From: Meiothermus sp. Pnk-1
GTDB lineage: Bacteria > Deinococcota > Deinococci > Deinococcales > Thermaceae
Reading direction: 5' to 3'
NCBI RefSeq assembly: GCF_003226535.1
Contig: NZ_QKOB01000001.1
Coordinates: 372,001 to 436,000 of the forward strand
DNA length: 64,000 nucleotides
The notes beneath the pieces were generated by a model that saw only the letters and a program-made list of their open reading frames with translations, was not told the DNA's origin and did not search any database. Each line of letters begins with the position of its first letter. Within the stretch, counting starts at the first letter, position 1. Position numbers and translations under genes: made by a program. Shown piece after piece: positions 1 through 9,620 of the stretch.

Positions 1-57
1 CGGGGGGTGCGCCGGGCTACCTGGTTCTCGCGTGATGGTCGGGAGGTTGTCCCTTGA
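1..57 (+). CDS. C-terminal end of an unidentified upstream gene (partial)
   Basis: Frame 1 is open from the window edge and ends ...[11 protein letters not shown] at a TGA at 55-57. That stop overlaps the TTG start (54-56) of the acyltransferase in a TTGA junction, the same close-packed style as the next two genes, so it is probably the tail of the preceding gene of the carotenoid operon. Only 18 residues are visible and no family can be recognised. A CruF-type gene would fit the context but this is a guess. Confidence 0.4.
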   Translation, partial: RGVRRATWFSRDGREVVP

Positions 58-740
58 GCGCCGCCTTTCGCCAACGCCCCCGGGAAGTCCTCCTCGCTGG
101 CCTATTGGCCGCGCTGTTTCGGCGCGCCGTGCGCCGAGGGTTGCGGGGGGTCTGGGTGCGGGGCGAACCCCCGGCGGGGCCTTGGGTGCTGGCCGCCAAC
201 CACCACTCCTGGTGGGATGCCTATGTGCTTCCGGTGCTCCTCGACCGCTGGCGGGTGCGGTTTCGGATTGTGGTGAGCGATCGGCGCTTGGGTGAGTTTG
301 GCTTTTTTCGCAGCTTGGGAGCGCTCGAGGCCTCCCGAGTGCGCCAAGCCCTCTATGCCCTGCGGCGAAAGGAGGCCCTGATCATCTTCCCGGAGGGCGA
401 ACTCCGTCCTCCCGGGAGGGTGGGGCCACTACAGCGGGGGGCGGTTTGGTTGGCCGAAAGGGCGGGGGTCCCGCTTTTGCCGGTGGCGGTGCGGGTGGTG
501 CTGCGCGGCCAGGAGTTGCCCGAGGCGTACGTGGTGTTTGGCGAACCGCTGGGGGCTGAGCCGGGGGGGCTCGAGCGTAGCCTAAACCGGATGCTATCCG
601 ATCTGGATGGGCAGCTCTCGACGGCCCCGCCAGAGGAGCCGCTGCCGGGTTTTCGGCTGGTATTGCCGGGGCGAAAAAGCACCCACGAGCGCATGGCTTT
701 TTGGGGGCTGGCCCTGGCCCGGCTCATGGGGGGGCGATGA
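54..740 (+). CDS. PlsC-like 1-acyl-glycerol-phosphate-type acyltransferase (carotenoid cluster)
   Basis: This 228-residue protein has the acyltransferase block I H-x4-D (NHHSWWD, His50/Asp55) and a block III FPEGE motif near residue 115, so it should transfer an acyl group from acyl-ACP or acyl-CoA to a hydroxyl. The start is TTG at 54, overlapping the previous stop; the end overlaps the glycosyltransferase ATG (ATGA at 737-740). Pigments of Thermus and Meiothermus are known to be acylated carotenoid glycosides, and the neighbouring glycosyltransferase, CrtI-like enzyme and P450 make carotenoid-glycoside acylation the most likely role (inference). A phospholipid acyltransferase is the alternative. 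Confidence 0.75.
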   Translation: MSAAFRQRPREVLLAGLLAALFRRAVRRGLRGVWVRGEPPAGPWVLAANHHSWWDAYVLPVLLDRWRVRFRIVVSDRRLGEFGFFRSLGALEASRVRQALYALRRKEALIIFPEGELRPPGRVGPLQRGAVWLAERAGVPLLPVAVRVVLRGQELPEAYVVFGEPLGAEPGGLERSLNRMLSDLDGQLSTAPPEEPLPGFRLVLPGRKSTHERMAFWGLALARLMGGR

Positions 741-1804
741 GCCTGCTGTACGCTGCTTTGGTGGCGGTGGGGCTCAGGCTCGCCGTGCTGCTGGTCAACC
801 TGGGGAGTTTCCCCCGGTTGCGGCCTTCGGTTCCCCGTGGGAAGGCCCGGGTCTCGATCTTGCTTCCGGCCCGCAACGAGGCGCATAACCTCCCCCAAAC
901 CCTGCCGCGGCTGCTGGCCCAGCCCGCCCAGGAAATCCTTTTGCTCGATGACCGCTCCAGCGACCCCACCGCCGCGGTCGCCTGCCGGCTCGCCGGGCAG
1001 GACCCCCGCTTTCGGCTGCTGCGGGGCCAGGAGCTGCCCGAGGGCTGGAAAGGCAAGAGCTGGGCCTGTCACCAGCTGGCCCAGGCGGCTTCGGGGGAGG
1101 TGCTCATATTTACCGATGCGGATGTGATCTGGAGGCCGGGGGCTTTGGAGGCGGTGTTGGCCCAGCTCGAGCGCGCCCCGGGCCTCCTCAGCGTCTACCC
1201 CCGTCAGCAGGTGGGCAGCCTGGCCGAGCGGGTGCTGGTGCCGCTCATCGACGTGGTGCTGCTGACGCTGCTGCCGTACCCGCTGGTGCGGACCCGCTTT
1301 CCTTTGGCCTCGGCGGCCAGCGGTCAGGTGATGGCGTTCACCCGCTCGGCCTACCAAGCCTGTGGAGGGCACCGGGCGGTGCGGGAAGAGGTGCTCGAGG
1401 ACGTGCGCCTAGCTCAGCGGGTCAAACAGGCCAGACAGCCCCTTCGCGTCGCCCTGGGCGGCGATTTGCTCGAGGTGCGGATGTACCGCAGCTATGCGGA
1501 AATCTTGGAGGGCTTCGGCAAGAACCTGGGGGCTTTTCACGGCGAGAACCCCTTTTTGTTGGCCCTTTCCGCCCTGTTTCACCTGTTCGCCTACACCGCG
1601 CCTTGGCTGCTGTCGTTCGTAGATACCCGCTGGCTTTTGGTGGGGGGGCTGGGGATGCTTGAGCGCCTGTTGGTCAACCGCAAAACCGGGCGGGAGCTCT
1701 GGGAGGCGGTACTGGTTCCCCTCGCCCCCCTAATGAGCTTGCCGATTTATCTGCGGGCTTGGCGCAAAACGTATACCTGGAAGGGGAGAAGATACACCCG
1801 ATGA
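737..1804 (+). CDS. GT2-family membrane glycosyltransferase, probable carotenoid glycosyltransferase
   Basis: The protein is 355 residues when started at the ATG in the ATGA overlap at 737. An N-terminal hydrophobic segment is followed by a GT-A fold: ARNEAHNLP with LLLDDRSSD (nucleotide binding), FTDADV (DxD metal motif) and a later [10 protein letters not shown] acceptor/catalytic block. The C-terminus has two or three membrane segments (near [14 protein letters not shown] and [10 protein letters not shown]). This matches the CruC/CruG-like carotenoid glycosyltransferase type. It sits between an acyltransferase and a CrtI-like oxidoreductase in one overlapping operon, so glycosylation of a hydroxylated carotenoid before acylation is inferred. 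Confidence 0.75.
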   Translation: MSLLYAALVAVGLRLAVLLVNLGSFPRLRPSVPRGKARVSILLPARNEAHNLPQTLPRLLAQPAQEILLLDDRSSDPTAAVACRLAGQDPRFRLLRGQELPEGWKGKSWACHQLAQAASGEVLIFTDADVIWRPGALEAVLAQLERAPGLLSVYPRQQVGSLAERVLVPLIDVVLLTLLPYPLVRTRFPLASAASGQVMAFTRSAYQACGGHRAVREEVLEDVRLAQRVKQARQPLRVALGGDLLEVRMYRSYAEILEGFGKNLGAFHGENPFLLALSALFHLFAYTAPWLLSFVDTRWLLVGGLGMLERLLVNRKTGRELWEAVLVPLAPLMSLPIYLRAWRKTYTWKGRRYTR

Positions 1805-3144
1805 AGGCGGTGGTGATTGGGGCGGGGTTTGCCGGGCTGGCCGCGGCGCTGCGGCTGCGCTTGGCGGGGCTCGAGGTCACCGTGCTGGACAAACAGGAAG
1901 CCCCCGGCGGCAAAGCCGTCGGCTGGAACGGGGGGCCTACCGGCCCCACCGTCCTCACCCTGCCTGAGGTTCCCTGGATGATCTTTCAAGCTCTGGGGGC
2001 CGAAGCGCCCGAGCTGCGACCGGTTTCGCCGCTTACCCGCTACGTCTGGCCGGATGGGCGCACCTTCGCTCCTCAGCGCGACCTCGAGGCCACCCTGGTC
2101 CAGCTTTCTCGGGAAGAGGCCCACCGCTACCGCCACCTGCTGGAGAAGGCCCGCCAGCTCTATGAGGGGGTCCGGACCGCCTTTATCCAGGGCCCGCCGC
2201 CGACGCTTTCGGCCATCTTGGGGTACGGTCTACGGCACGGCCTCGCGGCCCATCCGCTCGACCCCCTGCCCCGGCTGGTCGCTTCGGGGCCGTACCTCAC
2301 GCCTTTTTTCCTGCGCTTTGCCACCTACTTGGGGGCTAACCCGTACCGGGCTCCGGCGGTGCTGCACAACATCGCCTGGGTGGAGCTAGGGCTGGGGGTC
2401 TATCACCTCGAGGGGGGGATGCGGGCGCTGGCCGATGCGCTGTATCGCCTTGCGCTCCTTCGGGGGGTGCGCTTCGAGTTCGGGGTGTGCGTGGGGGGCT
2501 TGGAGCTGCGAAAACATCAGGTGGTGGCCGCCCGTGCCAAGGACGCCCGCTACTTTGCGGATGTCTTCGTCTCGGCGGTGGACCGCCACTTCACGCTGGG
2601 GATGCTCGGTTGGCCGGTTCCCCCTTACGAACTGGGCACCTCCGCCATGGCCCTCCTGATGAGGCTCTCTGAAGCCCAGCCGCTCGCCCACCGCATCTAT
2701 TTCTCGGCGGATTACCGCTCGGAGTGGCGCGAACTCGAGGCCGGCTACCTTTCCCAAGACCCCACCCTTTACCTGTACACCGATGGGGAGGCGGCGTTCT
2801 TGCTGGTGAATGCACCCAACCTGAGGCGGCTCAAGGGGGTGAGCCTCGAGGAGTACGCGCGCTTCCTGCTGAGGAGGCTACAGGCCATTCACCCCCTCCC
2901 GGTTCGCGACTGGAAGGCCCTGAGTCCTCATGACTACGCTTTTACTGCCTATCAGGGGGCTCTCTACGGTAAGGCCCCCCACGGCTTGCTGGGAGCCCTC
3001 CGCCCAGGTTGGCGGCTGGGGAAGCTGCAAAATCTGGTTCAGGTGGGAGGGACCGCCCATCCCGGCGGAGGGGTGCCCCTGGCGATGCTTTCGGGTTGGA
3101 ACGGAGCGGCGTGGCTGTTGCGTAATGGGGGAGAAGGGAGGTAG
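1801..3144 (+). CDS. CrtI/CrtO-like FAD-dependent carotenoid oxidoreductase
   Basis: At 447 residues this is the usual length for phytoene desaturase/ketolase-family flavoproteins. The N-terminus has the dinucleotide-binding fold [16 protein letters not shown] followed by an acidic strand end (VTVLDK) and APGGKA. The C-terminus has [14 protein letters not shown], the FAD-binding block typical of CrtI relatives. ATG 1801 overlaps the preceding stop. It may desaturate or otherwise oxidise the carotenoid backbone, but the exact reaction cannot be read from the sequence. The next gene (P450) follows after one base. Confidence 0.8.
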   Translation: MKAVVIGAGFAGLAAALRLRLAGLEVTVLDKQEAPGGKAVGWNGGPTGPTVLTLPEVPWMIFQALGAEAPELRPVSPLTRYVWPDGRTFAPQRDLEATLVQLSREEAHRYRHLLEKARQLYEGVRTAFIQGPPPTLSAILGYGLRHGLAAHPLDPLPRLVASGPYLTPFFLRFATYLGANPYRAPAVLHNIAWVELGLGVYHLEGGMRALADALYRLALLRGVRFEFGVCVGGLELRKHQVVAARAKDARYFADVFVSAVDRHFTLGMLGWPVPPYELGTSAMALLMRLSEAQPLAHRIYFSADYRSEWRELEAGYLSQDPTLYLYTDGEAAFLLVNAPNLRRLKGVSLEEYARFLLRRLQAIHPLPVRDWKALSPHDYAFTAYQGALYGKAPHGLLGALRPGWRLGKLQNLVQVGGTAHPGGGVPLAMLSGWNGAAWLLRNGGEGR

Positions 3145-3145
3145 C

Positions 3146-4240
3146 GTGCCGCTTCCTGAACCCCGTGGGTATCCCACCCGCTTTGGCCATCTGCCCCGTT
3201 GGGCCGGGGAGCCGCTCAGGCTGCTCACCGAGGGGGCCGCTTTAGGTTCTCCGTTCGCTTTACGGCTAGGGCGAAAAGCAGTGGTGGGATTTACTCCAGA
3301 GTGGAACCGCATGCTGCTCTCGGACTTGGAGACCTTTCGCTCTCGAGGGAGTTTTTCCAGCCTCAGCCCTTACTTGAACGGGGGGATCATCACCACCGAC
3401 GCCCCCCAGCACCGCCCCAGGAAGACCGTGCTCAACCGGGAGTTCCACGCCGGGGCGGTCCGGGGCTTGGCGGATAGGCTTCGCGCGGTCATCGAAGCGA
3501 TCCGTCCTCGAGGCGATTTCGAAGCGGGGAGCTGGGCTGCGCAGGTGGTACAGGCTAGCCTGAACGCGGCGTATTTTGCCTCGCAGCTTCCCCCGCTGGA
3601 ACTCGCGGCCTTTCTTGCCCCGCTGAAGCGCCCCTTTCCCGCCGCGCTGCTTCCTCGCCCCCTGCTTTTCTCCCGAATGCGCCGAAGGGTTGCCCAAATG
3701 CAGGCCGAAGGGCATGGAATAGCTGCCCACCTGCCCCTAGAGGAGGTGTTGATCGGCCTGGCGGCGGGATACGACACCACCGCCCACACCCTGGCTTGGG
3801 CCTTGTGGTATGCGGCCAACTATCCCGAATGGCATACCCCGCAGGGGGTTCCTCTGCTCCTCAAGGAAACCCTGCGGCTCTTTCCCCCGGGGTACGTCGG
3901 CAGCCGGGTCGCACGGCGAGTTTTTGCCTTCGGCGGGCAGGAGTTTCCCTCAGGATGGCTGGTCCTCTACAGCCCTTACCTCACCCACCGCCATCCCGAC
4001 CTCTGGCCAGAGCCCCTTCGCTTCGACCCTGGGCGCTTCGCGGGGAAGATCCCTGCGTGGGGCTACCTGCCCTTCGGGGGCGGGGAGCGCATCTGTCTGG
4101 GAATGCACTTCGCCCAGCTGGTGCTCGAGCAGGCCCTGGCGGTGTTTCCCGCCGGGCTAAAGCCGATTGGGGGCGATCCTACCCCCAGGCCCTTGCTGAC
4201 CCTGGCCCCGCGGGGGCCCTTGTGGCTCACGAGCTACTGA
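3146..4240 (+). CDS. Cytochrome P450, CYP175A1-like carotenoid hydroxylase
   Basis: The 364-residue protein has the I-helix motif AAGYDTTAH, the K-helix ExxR in KETLRLFPP, and the haem-ligand loop FGGGERICLG with Cys317. Such short P450s are known from Thermus, where CYP175A1 hydroxylates beta-carotene. GTG 3146 is preferred over ATG 3125 because GGGAGG (3136-3141) is at the right distance and the CrtI-like gene ends at 3144. It completes a desaturase/hydroxylase/glycosyltransferase/acyltransferase set. Its last 7 bases overlap the convergent thioesterase gene. Confidence 0.85.
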   Translation: MPLPEPRGYPTRFGHLPRWAGEPLRLLTEGAALGSPFALRLGRKAVVGFTPEWNRMLLSDLETFRSRGSFSSLSPYLNGGIITTDAPQHRPRKTVLNREFHAGAVRGLADRLRAVIEAIRPRGDFEAGSWAAQVVQASLNAAYFASQLPPLELAAFLAPLKRPFPAALLPRPLLFSRMRRRVAQMQAEGHGIAAHLPLEEVLIGLAAGYDTTAHTLAWALWYAANYPEWHTPQGVPLLLKETLRLFPPGYVGSRVARRVFAFGGQEFPSGWLVLYSPYLTHRHPDLWPEPLRFDPGRFAGKIPAWGYLPFGGGERICLGMHFAQLVLEQALAVFPAGLKPIGGDPTPRPLLTLAPRGPLWLTSY

Positions 4241-4596
4241 TCTACCGGGGTTGGTTTGCCCTGCTCGTCCACCGCCACGTAGGTCAGGTTGCCCCGGGTG
4301 GCGAGCATTTTGGGCTCTTTCAGGTTCTCCCGGTACACCTCGACCTCTACGGTGATGGAGGTGCGCCCGACCCGCACCACCCGGGCGATCACCTCGAGCA
4401 GGTCTCCCACCCTGATCGGTACCTCGAAGACCACCTCGCCCACCCGCACCGTCACGCAGCGCTTGTGGGACCGCCGGATGGCGGCATACGACCCCACCTT
4501 GTCCATCAGGCCCAGGACAAACCCGCCGAAGGCGTTCCCGCCGGGGTTGGCGTGTTCGGGAAAGACCAGTTCTAGGGTTCGCGCTTCGCTCTCCAT
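4234..4596 (-). CDS. Acyl-CoA thioesterase, hotdog fold (YciA/Acot type)
   Basis: A compact 120-residue hotdog protein with the helix motif NAFGGFVLGLMDKVG and the strand pattern VGEVVFEVPIRVGDLLEV characteristic of YciA-like acyl-CoA thioesterases. It should hydrolyse cytoplasmic acyl-CoAs; the chain length is unknown. The gene runs opposite to the carotenoid operon and overlaps its end by 7 bases. An ATCCTA (TAGGAT on the minus strand) lies 7 bases before the ATG, suggesting a leaderless transcript. A role in supplying or removing acyl groups for carotenoid esters is possible but unproven. Confidence 0.8.
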   Translation of the reverse strand: MESEARTLELVFPEHANPGGNAFGGFVLGLMDKVGSYAAIRRSHKRCVTVRVGEVVFEVPIRVGDLLEVIARVVRVGRTSITVEVEVYRENLKEPKMLATRGNLTYVAVDEQGKPTPVDQ

Positions 4597-4603
4597 GCTT
4601 CAA

Positions 4604-4609
4604 ATCCTA
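4604..4609 (-). promoter_or_regulatory. -10 box of leaderless thioesterase transcript
   Basis: TAGGAT on the minus strand ends 7 bases before the ATG at 4596, the TANNNT/leaderless geometry seen throughout this window. Confidence 0.5.
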
Positions 4610-4624
4610 ACCCGGACTTGTAGA

Positions 4625-5669
<1,045 letters not shown>

Positions 5670-5675
5670 CCTTGC

Positions 5676-5752
<77 letters not shown>

Positions 5753-5780
5753 TCGCGCCTTCGCCCAGAAGGCAACCGCT

Positions 5781-5810
5781 AATCTAGCAAAGCCGGGTGG
5801 CTTCTGTCAA
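5781..5810 (-). promoter_or_regulatory. Strong -35/-10 promoter for tRNA-fMet
   Basis: On the minus strand a perfect TTGACA (plus 5805-5810) and TAGATT (plus 5781-5786) are separated by 18 bp. The tRNA 5' end at 5752 would lie about 20-25 nt after the start of transcription. Confidence 0.75.
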
Positions 5811-5904
5811 ATATCACCGAAAGCAGGGAAAGCGCATGTTAGCATGGACACGGAAGGCGTTTGAGAGCGAGAGCTGAAATGAGGATATCCGTGGAGGACA
5901 CGAT

Positions 5905-7389
5905 ATGAAACGATACTGGGTCGCAGCATGTGTAGCCCTCTCCGTAGGGCTGACCCAGCAACCAGCCCCACCGGCGCAACCCCAACCAGAACAAACTCCA
6001 CCGCAGCAGACCCAACCGGCCAACCCGGCGCTGCAGAAAGCCCAGGCCGACCTCGAGGCGAACCGTCTGGACGAGGCGGTCCGGGGCTTCGAGCTGGTCA
6101 TCGCCCAGGACTATAGCAACTACCCCGCCCATTTCGGACTCGGTTTAGCCCTCTACCGCAAGGGTGATCTGCGGGGGGCGCGTTTCGAGTTCCAGCAGCT
6201 CACCGTGCTAGCCCCCGAGCGCTATGACGGCTGGTTCAATCTGGGCGTGACCCTGGACCGTTTGGGCCAGGACGCTGAGGCCTCCCAGGCTTTTGCCCGC
6301 GCTGTGCAGATCGGAGAGCAGGCTGGGCTTGCGCCCGCGTCGCTGCGGCCTGCCTACTTGGGCTTGGCCAAATCCCTCCGCGATCAGCAAAAGTACGCCG
6401 AAGCGGCCAGCGCCCTGGAGAGCGCCGTTCAAAAGCTCCCTAACGATCAGGAGGTCAACCTGCAGCTCGCCGATAGCCTCACCCGCTCCGGCAGGCCGCT
6501 TGAGGCCATCCCCTACCTTTACAAAATCCTAAGCGCCGACCGGGGCAACGTCATCGCCACCACCCTGCTGGTGGACATCTACGTAGCTCAAGAGTTGCGG
6601 GATCGGGCGGTGCGTGAACTCGACCGCAGCCTCGAGGCTGTCCAGGATCCGCGCCAGAAGGCTTTGCTGCTGTTCAAGAAGGCCGAACTCTCCACCGGCG
6701 CAGCCCGTGAGGCCGCGTTACGGCAAGCCGTCCAGCTCGACCCCAAGCTGTGGCAGGCCCAGTTTAACCTGGGTCTTCTGCGCCTGCAGGCGGCTCAGCC
6801 CCAGCAGGCCCTAGGCCCTTTGCAGGCCGCGTACAACCAGGTTCCCGAGGAACCCAAGGTACTCCTGGCCCTGGCCTCGGCGTACGACCAGGTCAAGCGC
6901 CCTGCCGACGCAGCCCGGTTCGCGGCCTTGGCGGCGCGGTTGTCTCAGGGTGCCGACAAGTTCGAGGCGCTGCTGATTCAAGGCAAAGCCGCCTACCAGC
7001 AAGGCCGCTATAACGAAGCCCAGGAGGCGTTGACCCAGGCCACCCAACTCAAGGCGGACAGCGCCACGGCCTGGCTCTACCTGGGCCTCAGCCAGTACGC
7101 GCTCAAGGATTACGGCGGGGCCATCGCCTCGCTCGAGCGCGCCCAAAGTTTGCAGGCCAACGATGCGAATGTGGCGGTCAACCTGGGAGCGGCCTACCTG
7201 GCGGCGGGCCGCTACTCCGACGCCGAGCGGGTGCTGCGCCAGGTGGTCAGCCAGGACGCCCGCAACGCGCTGGCTTGGTACAACTTAGGTTGGGCGTTGC
7301 GCTCTTTGGCGCGAGAGAACGAGGCCAAGCGAGCCTGGCAGCGTTCGCTCGAGCTCGGCTACGAACCGGCTCGAGCCTTGTTGCGCTGA
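5905..7389 (+). CDS. Exported or membrane-anchored TPR-repeat protein
   Basis: 494 residues. The first 20 form a short hydrophobic signal-like segment (KRYWVAACVALSVGL), then a Pro/Gln-rich linker to about residue 35, then roughly twelve tetratricopeptide repeats to the C-terminus (for example PAHFGLGLALYRKGDLRGA, AWLYLGLSQYALKDYGGA, NALAWYNLGWALRSLARE). TPR arrays form scaffolds for protein contacts, here probably on the outer face of the cytoplasmic membrane. GTGGAGG is well placed before ATG 5905. The partner is unknown; the next operon encodes a SPOR cell-wall protein. Confidence 0.8.
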   Translation: MKRYWVAACVALSVGLTQQPAPPAQPQPEQTPPQQTQPANPALQKAQADLEANRLDEAVRGFELVIAQDYSNYPAHFGLGLALYRKGDLRGARFEFQQLTVLAPERYDGWFNLGVTLDRLGQDAEASQAFARAVQIGEQAGLAPASLRPAYLGLAKSLRDQQKYAEAASALESAVQKLPNDQEVNLQLADSLTRSGRPLEAIPYLYKILSADRGNVIATTLLVDIYVAQELRDRAVRELDRSLEAVQDPRQKALLLFKKAELSTGAAREAALRQAVQLDPKLWQAQFNLGLLRLQAAQPQQALGPLQAAYNQVPEEPKVLLALASAYDQVKRPADAARFAALAARLSQGADKFEALLIQGKAAYQQGRYNEAQEALTQATQLKADSATAWLYLGLSQYALKDYGGAIASLERAQSLQANDANVAVNLGAAYLAAGRYSDAERVLRQVVSQDARNALAWYNLGWALRSLARENEAKRAWQRSLELGYEPARALLR

Positions 7390-7680
7390 TGCCCAGAGCC
7401 AGGAATTGGGCGGTCCGGGACGACCTGAGGCCCGGGGTTAGGTGGCATCGGCGCCAGCGCCGTTCCTGAGGTTGGCAAAACCCACCCGTAACCCCTGCGG
7501 ATGCGGGTTTAAGGTGCATTCGTCCTCACGTTTGTCCGTTAAACTCGGTTAAGCTGGGCCAAGGGAAGTTTATTACGATGAAATCTCAAGGTGTTTGCTT
7601 TGCAGAGCAACGCAGGCTGGATCAGAGGGGTAGCCTCTCTCCCGCTGGGCGCCTTGCCGAGACGCACATAGGGGAAAACT
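7390..7680 (+). other. Intergenic stretch with possible structured leader
   Basis: About 290 bases with no convincing ORF. The last 100 bases hold short inverted repeats (for example AGAGGGGTAGCCTCT near 7624-7638) upstream of the SPOR-rex operon. No known riboswitch consensus was recognised. Confidence 0.3.
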
Positions 7681-8472
7681 ATGGGTTGGTTGCGAGATAA
7701 TTGGCTCGATGCGCTGATCTTCGTGCTGTTTGCGCTGGTGGTGGCTGGGGTGGTGCTGTTTCTAACCGGGGTGAACCCCTTCGCCCGACCGCCGGCCAGC
7801 CCGGCTCAGGCTACTCCTGTCCAGACCCCTCCCCCAGCTTCACAGCCTCCCTCCCAGGCTCCCGCCGCCGTCAATCCTCCGGTCCAGGTTATTCCGGTGT
7901 TGCCGAAGGCCCCTAGCGAAACCCCTTCGCCCACCCCCGCGCCCGCGCCGACCCAGCCCGCTCCGGCCAGACCCAGCCCTGCGGCCACCCCGACCCCGCG
8001 CCCTGCCCCGGCTACTGGGGGCTGGCGGGTAGCGGTGGGGGCTTTCTCCGATGCCGTGAATGCTAACCGCCTGGCCGACTCGTTGCGCGCCCAGGGTTAT
8101 GCGGTACAGCTGGAGCCCGCGGGTAGCGTGACTCGGGTCGTGCTGGGACCGTTCCCCAGCGAGGAGCGGGCTCGAGCGGTGGCTCAGGAGCTATCCCAGT
8201 ACGAGACGCGGGTTTACCGAGGGGCTACCCCGACCAGCGCCGCCCCATCTTCGCCGACCAACCCTGGCCGTTATTTACAGGTGGGGGCTTTTCGCAACAG
8301 CGCCAGCGCCGAGGCGCTGGTGTCACAACTTAAAGCCGCCGGTTACCCGGTGGTGCTGGCCCGCGAGGGCGAGTTGATTCGGGTCCGGGTAGGGCCTGTG
8401 AGCGAGGACCGGCTCGAGCTGACCAAATCTGACCTGCGCGGGTTGGGCCTGTCTCCGTTGGAGGTTCGCTGA
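7681..8472 (+). CDS. Membrane-anchored protein with two SPOR domains
   Basis: 263 residues: a cytoplasmic N-terminus (MGWLRDNWLD), one transmembrane helix at about 12-33, a long Pro/Ala/Thr-rich periplasmic linker (about 36-115), and two SPOR domains (about 118-180 and 198-262) starting GGWRVAVGAFSD and GRYLQVGAFRNS. SPOR domains are known to bind denuded glycan strands of septal peptidoglycan, so a role at the division site is inferred. The stop overlaps the rex start (TGATG), so the two are co-translated. Confidence 0.85.
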   Translation: MGWLRDNWLDALIFVLFALVVAGVVLFLTGVNPFARPPASPAQATPVQTPPPASQPPSQAPAAVNPPVQVIPVLPKAPSETPSPTPAPAPTQPAPARPSPAATPTPRPAPATGGWRVAVGAFSDAVNANRLADSLRAQGYAVQLEPAGSVTRVVLGPFPSEERARAVAQELSQYETRVYRGATPTSAAPSSPTNPGRYLQVGAFRNSASAEALVSQLKAAGYPVVLAREGELIRVRVGPVSEDRLELTKSDLRGLGLSPLEVR

Positions 8473-9113
8473 TGGCTAAGGTTCCTAGTGCTGCGATTTC
8501 GCGCTTGGTGACGTATTTGCGTATTCTGGAAGACCTGGAGGCGGCGGGCGTCAACCGCACCTCGAGCGAGCAGCTGGCCGAGGAAGCCCAGGTCACGGCT
8601 TTTCAGGTGCGTAAGGACCTCTCCTACTTCGGCAGCTACGGCACGCGAGGAGTGGGCTACACAGTCCAGGTTTTGCGCCGCGAGCTGCGCCAGATCCTGG
8701 GGCTCAACCGCCGCTGGGGGCTTTGCATCGTGGGCATGGGCCGCATCGGTCAGGCGCTGGCCGATTATCCCGGTTTTAGTTCGACCTTCGAACTCAAGGG
8801 ATTTTTCGATATTGACCCGGCCAAGCACCACCTTAGCTTCGGCGGGATCCCGGTGCAGGGGATGGAAGAATTGCCGCGTGCCGTAGCCGAGCGCCACATT
8901 GAACTCGGCCTCATCGCCGTGCCGGGTCAAATGGCCCAGAGTGTGGCGGATCAGCTAGTAGAATCTGGCATCAGGGGGATCCTCAACTTCGCCCCGGTGG
9001 TGCTGGAGGTGCCCAAAGACGTGGCGGTGGAGAACGTAGACTTTCTGGCCGGTTTGTCGAGGTTGAGCTTTTTTGCCTTGAATCCCAAATGGCGAGAGGA
9101 GATGGTTGGATGA
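8472..9113 (+). CDS. rex: Redox-sensing transcriptional repressor Rex
   Basis: 213 residues, the usual Rex length. An N-terminal winged helix (AISRLVTYLRILEDLEAAGV, then FQVRKDLSYFGSYGTRGVGY, the conserved recognition region) is followed by a Rossmann domain with VGMGRIGQALADY. Rex is known to bind NADH and release DNA when the NADH/NAD ratio is high. It is embedded between a SPOR gene and a lipoprotein gene with overlapping starts and stops, an unusual operon context. ATG 8472 begins inside the previous stop. Confidence 0.95.
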   Translation: MAKVPSAAISRLVTYLRILEDLEAAGVNRTSSEQLAEEAQVTAFQVRKDLSYFGSYGTRGVGYTVQVLRRELRQILGLNRRWGLCIVGMGRIGQALADYPGFSSTFELKGFFDIDPAKHHLSFGGIPVQGMEELPRAVAERHIELGLIAVPGQMAQSVADQLVESGIRGILNFAPVVLEVPKDVAVENVDFLAGLSRLSFFALNPKWREEMVG

Positions 9114-9568
9114 AAAAGTGGTTGATGCTAGGGGCCGTCGTAACCGCTCTGGCCCTGGTCGGATGCAACAACTTCCGCTGGGAAACCTCCATTCCAACGG
9201 TTGAGTTGGGCATTTCTCGGTCGGATTTGACCTCCAATACCGTTACCGACACAACTACGGGGCAACAAACCACTACCTATGCCCTCAACCTCACCATAGA
9301 TGCCTATACCCTTCCGGGTTCCCCGGGTGGTACGGTCGTCGCCATCAACCTGGTGGGGGGAGATCAGCTACCTGCAGGGATTGCCATTGCGGAGGCTTGT
9401 CCGACCAGCTCCACCAAAAATTGCGGCCCTTACTCCTTGAGCACAACTATCAACTTTGGGACCACCCCACCACAACGAGGGAGCATCAAGATCGAATCGT
9501 TTTTGGTAAAAGGCCTAACCGGCAATTCTAGAACCATTATTTTGCCCGAGCCTCAGCCGGTTTACTGA
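9110..9568 (+). CDS. Putative lipoprotein of unknown function
   Basis: Starting at ATG 9110 (ATGA overlap with rex) gives 152 residues with a lipoprotein signal: KK, a hydrophobic core and the lipobox LVGC with Cys19. The mature part is Thr/Ser-rich and beta-strand-like (TSIPTVELGISRSDL, TTTYALNLTIDAYTLPG), with two further cysteines near PTSSTKNCGPY. It looks like a small secreted beta-sandwich protein, but no family was recognised. Base composition is slightly less GC-rich than its neighbours. Confidence 0.7.
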   Translation: MKKWLMLGAVVTALALVGCNNFRWETSIPTVELGISRSDLTSNTVTDTTTGQQTTTYALNLTIDAYTLPGSPGGTVVAINLVGGDQLPAGIAIAEACPTSSTKNCGPYSLSTTINFGTTPPQRGSIKIESFLVKGLTGNSRTIILPEPQPVY

Positions 9569-9607
9569 TCTCTCGCCCCAGGCCACGGTCTTTCAGGCCG
9601 CCTGGGG

Positions 9608-9613
9608 TATACT
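9608..9613 (+). promoter_or_regulatory. -10 box of leaderless prenyl synthase transcript
   Basis: TATACT ends 7 bases before ATG 9621, with no SD between. Confidence 0.6.
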
Positions 9614-9620
9614 TGGGGCG

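Noticed and set aside
353-1372. 339-codon minus-strand frame over the acyltransferase and glycosyltransferase
   Set aside because: It has antisense composition (Gln/His/Arg-rich) with no motif; the plus-strand genes explain the region.
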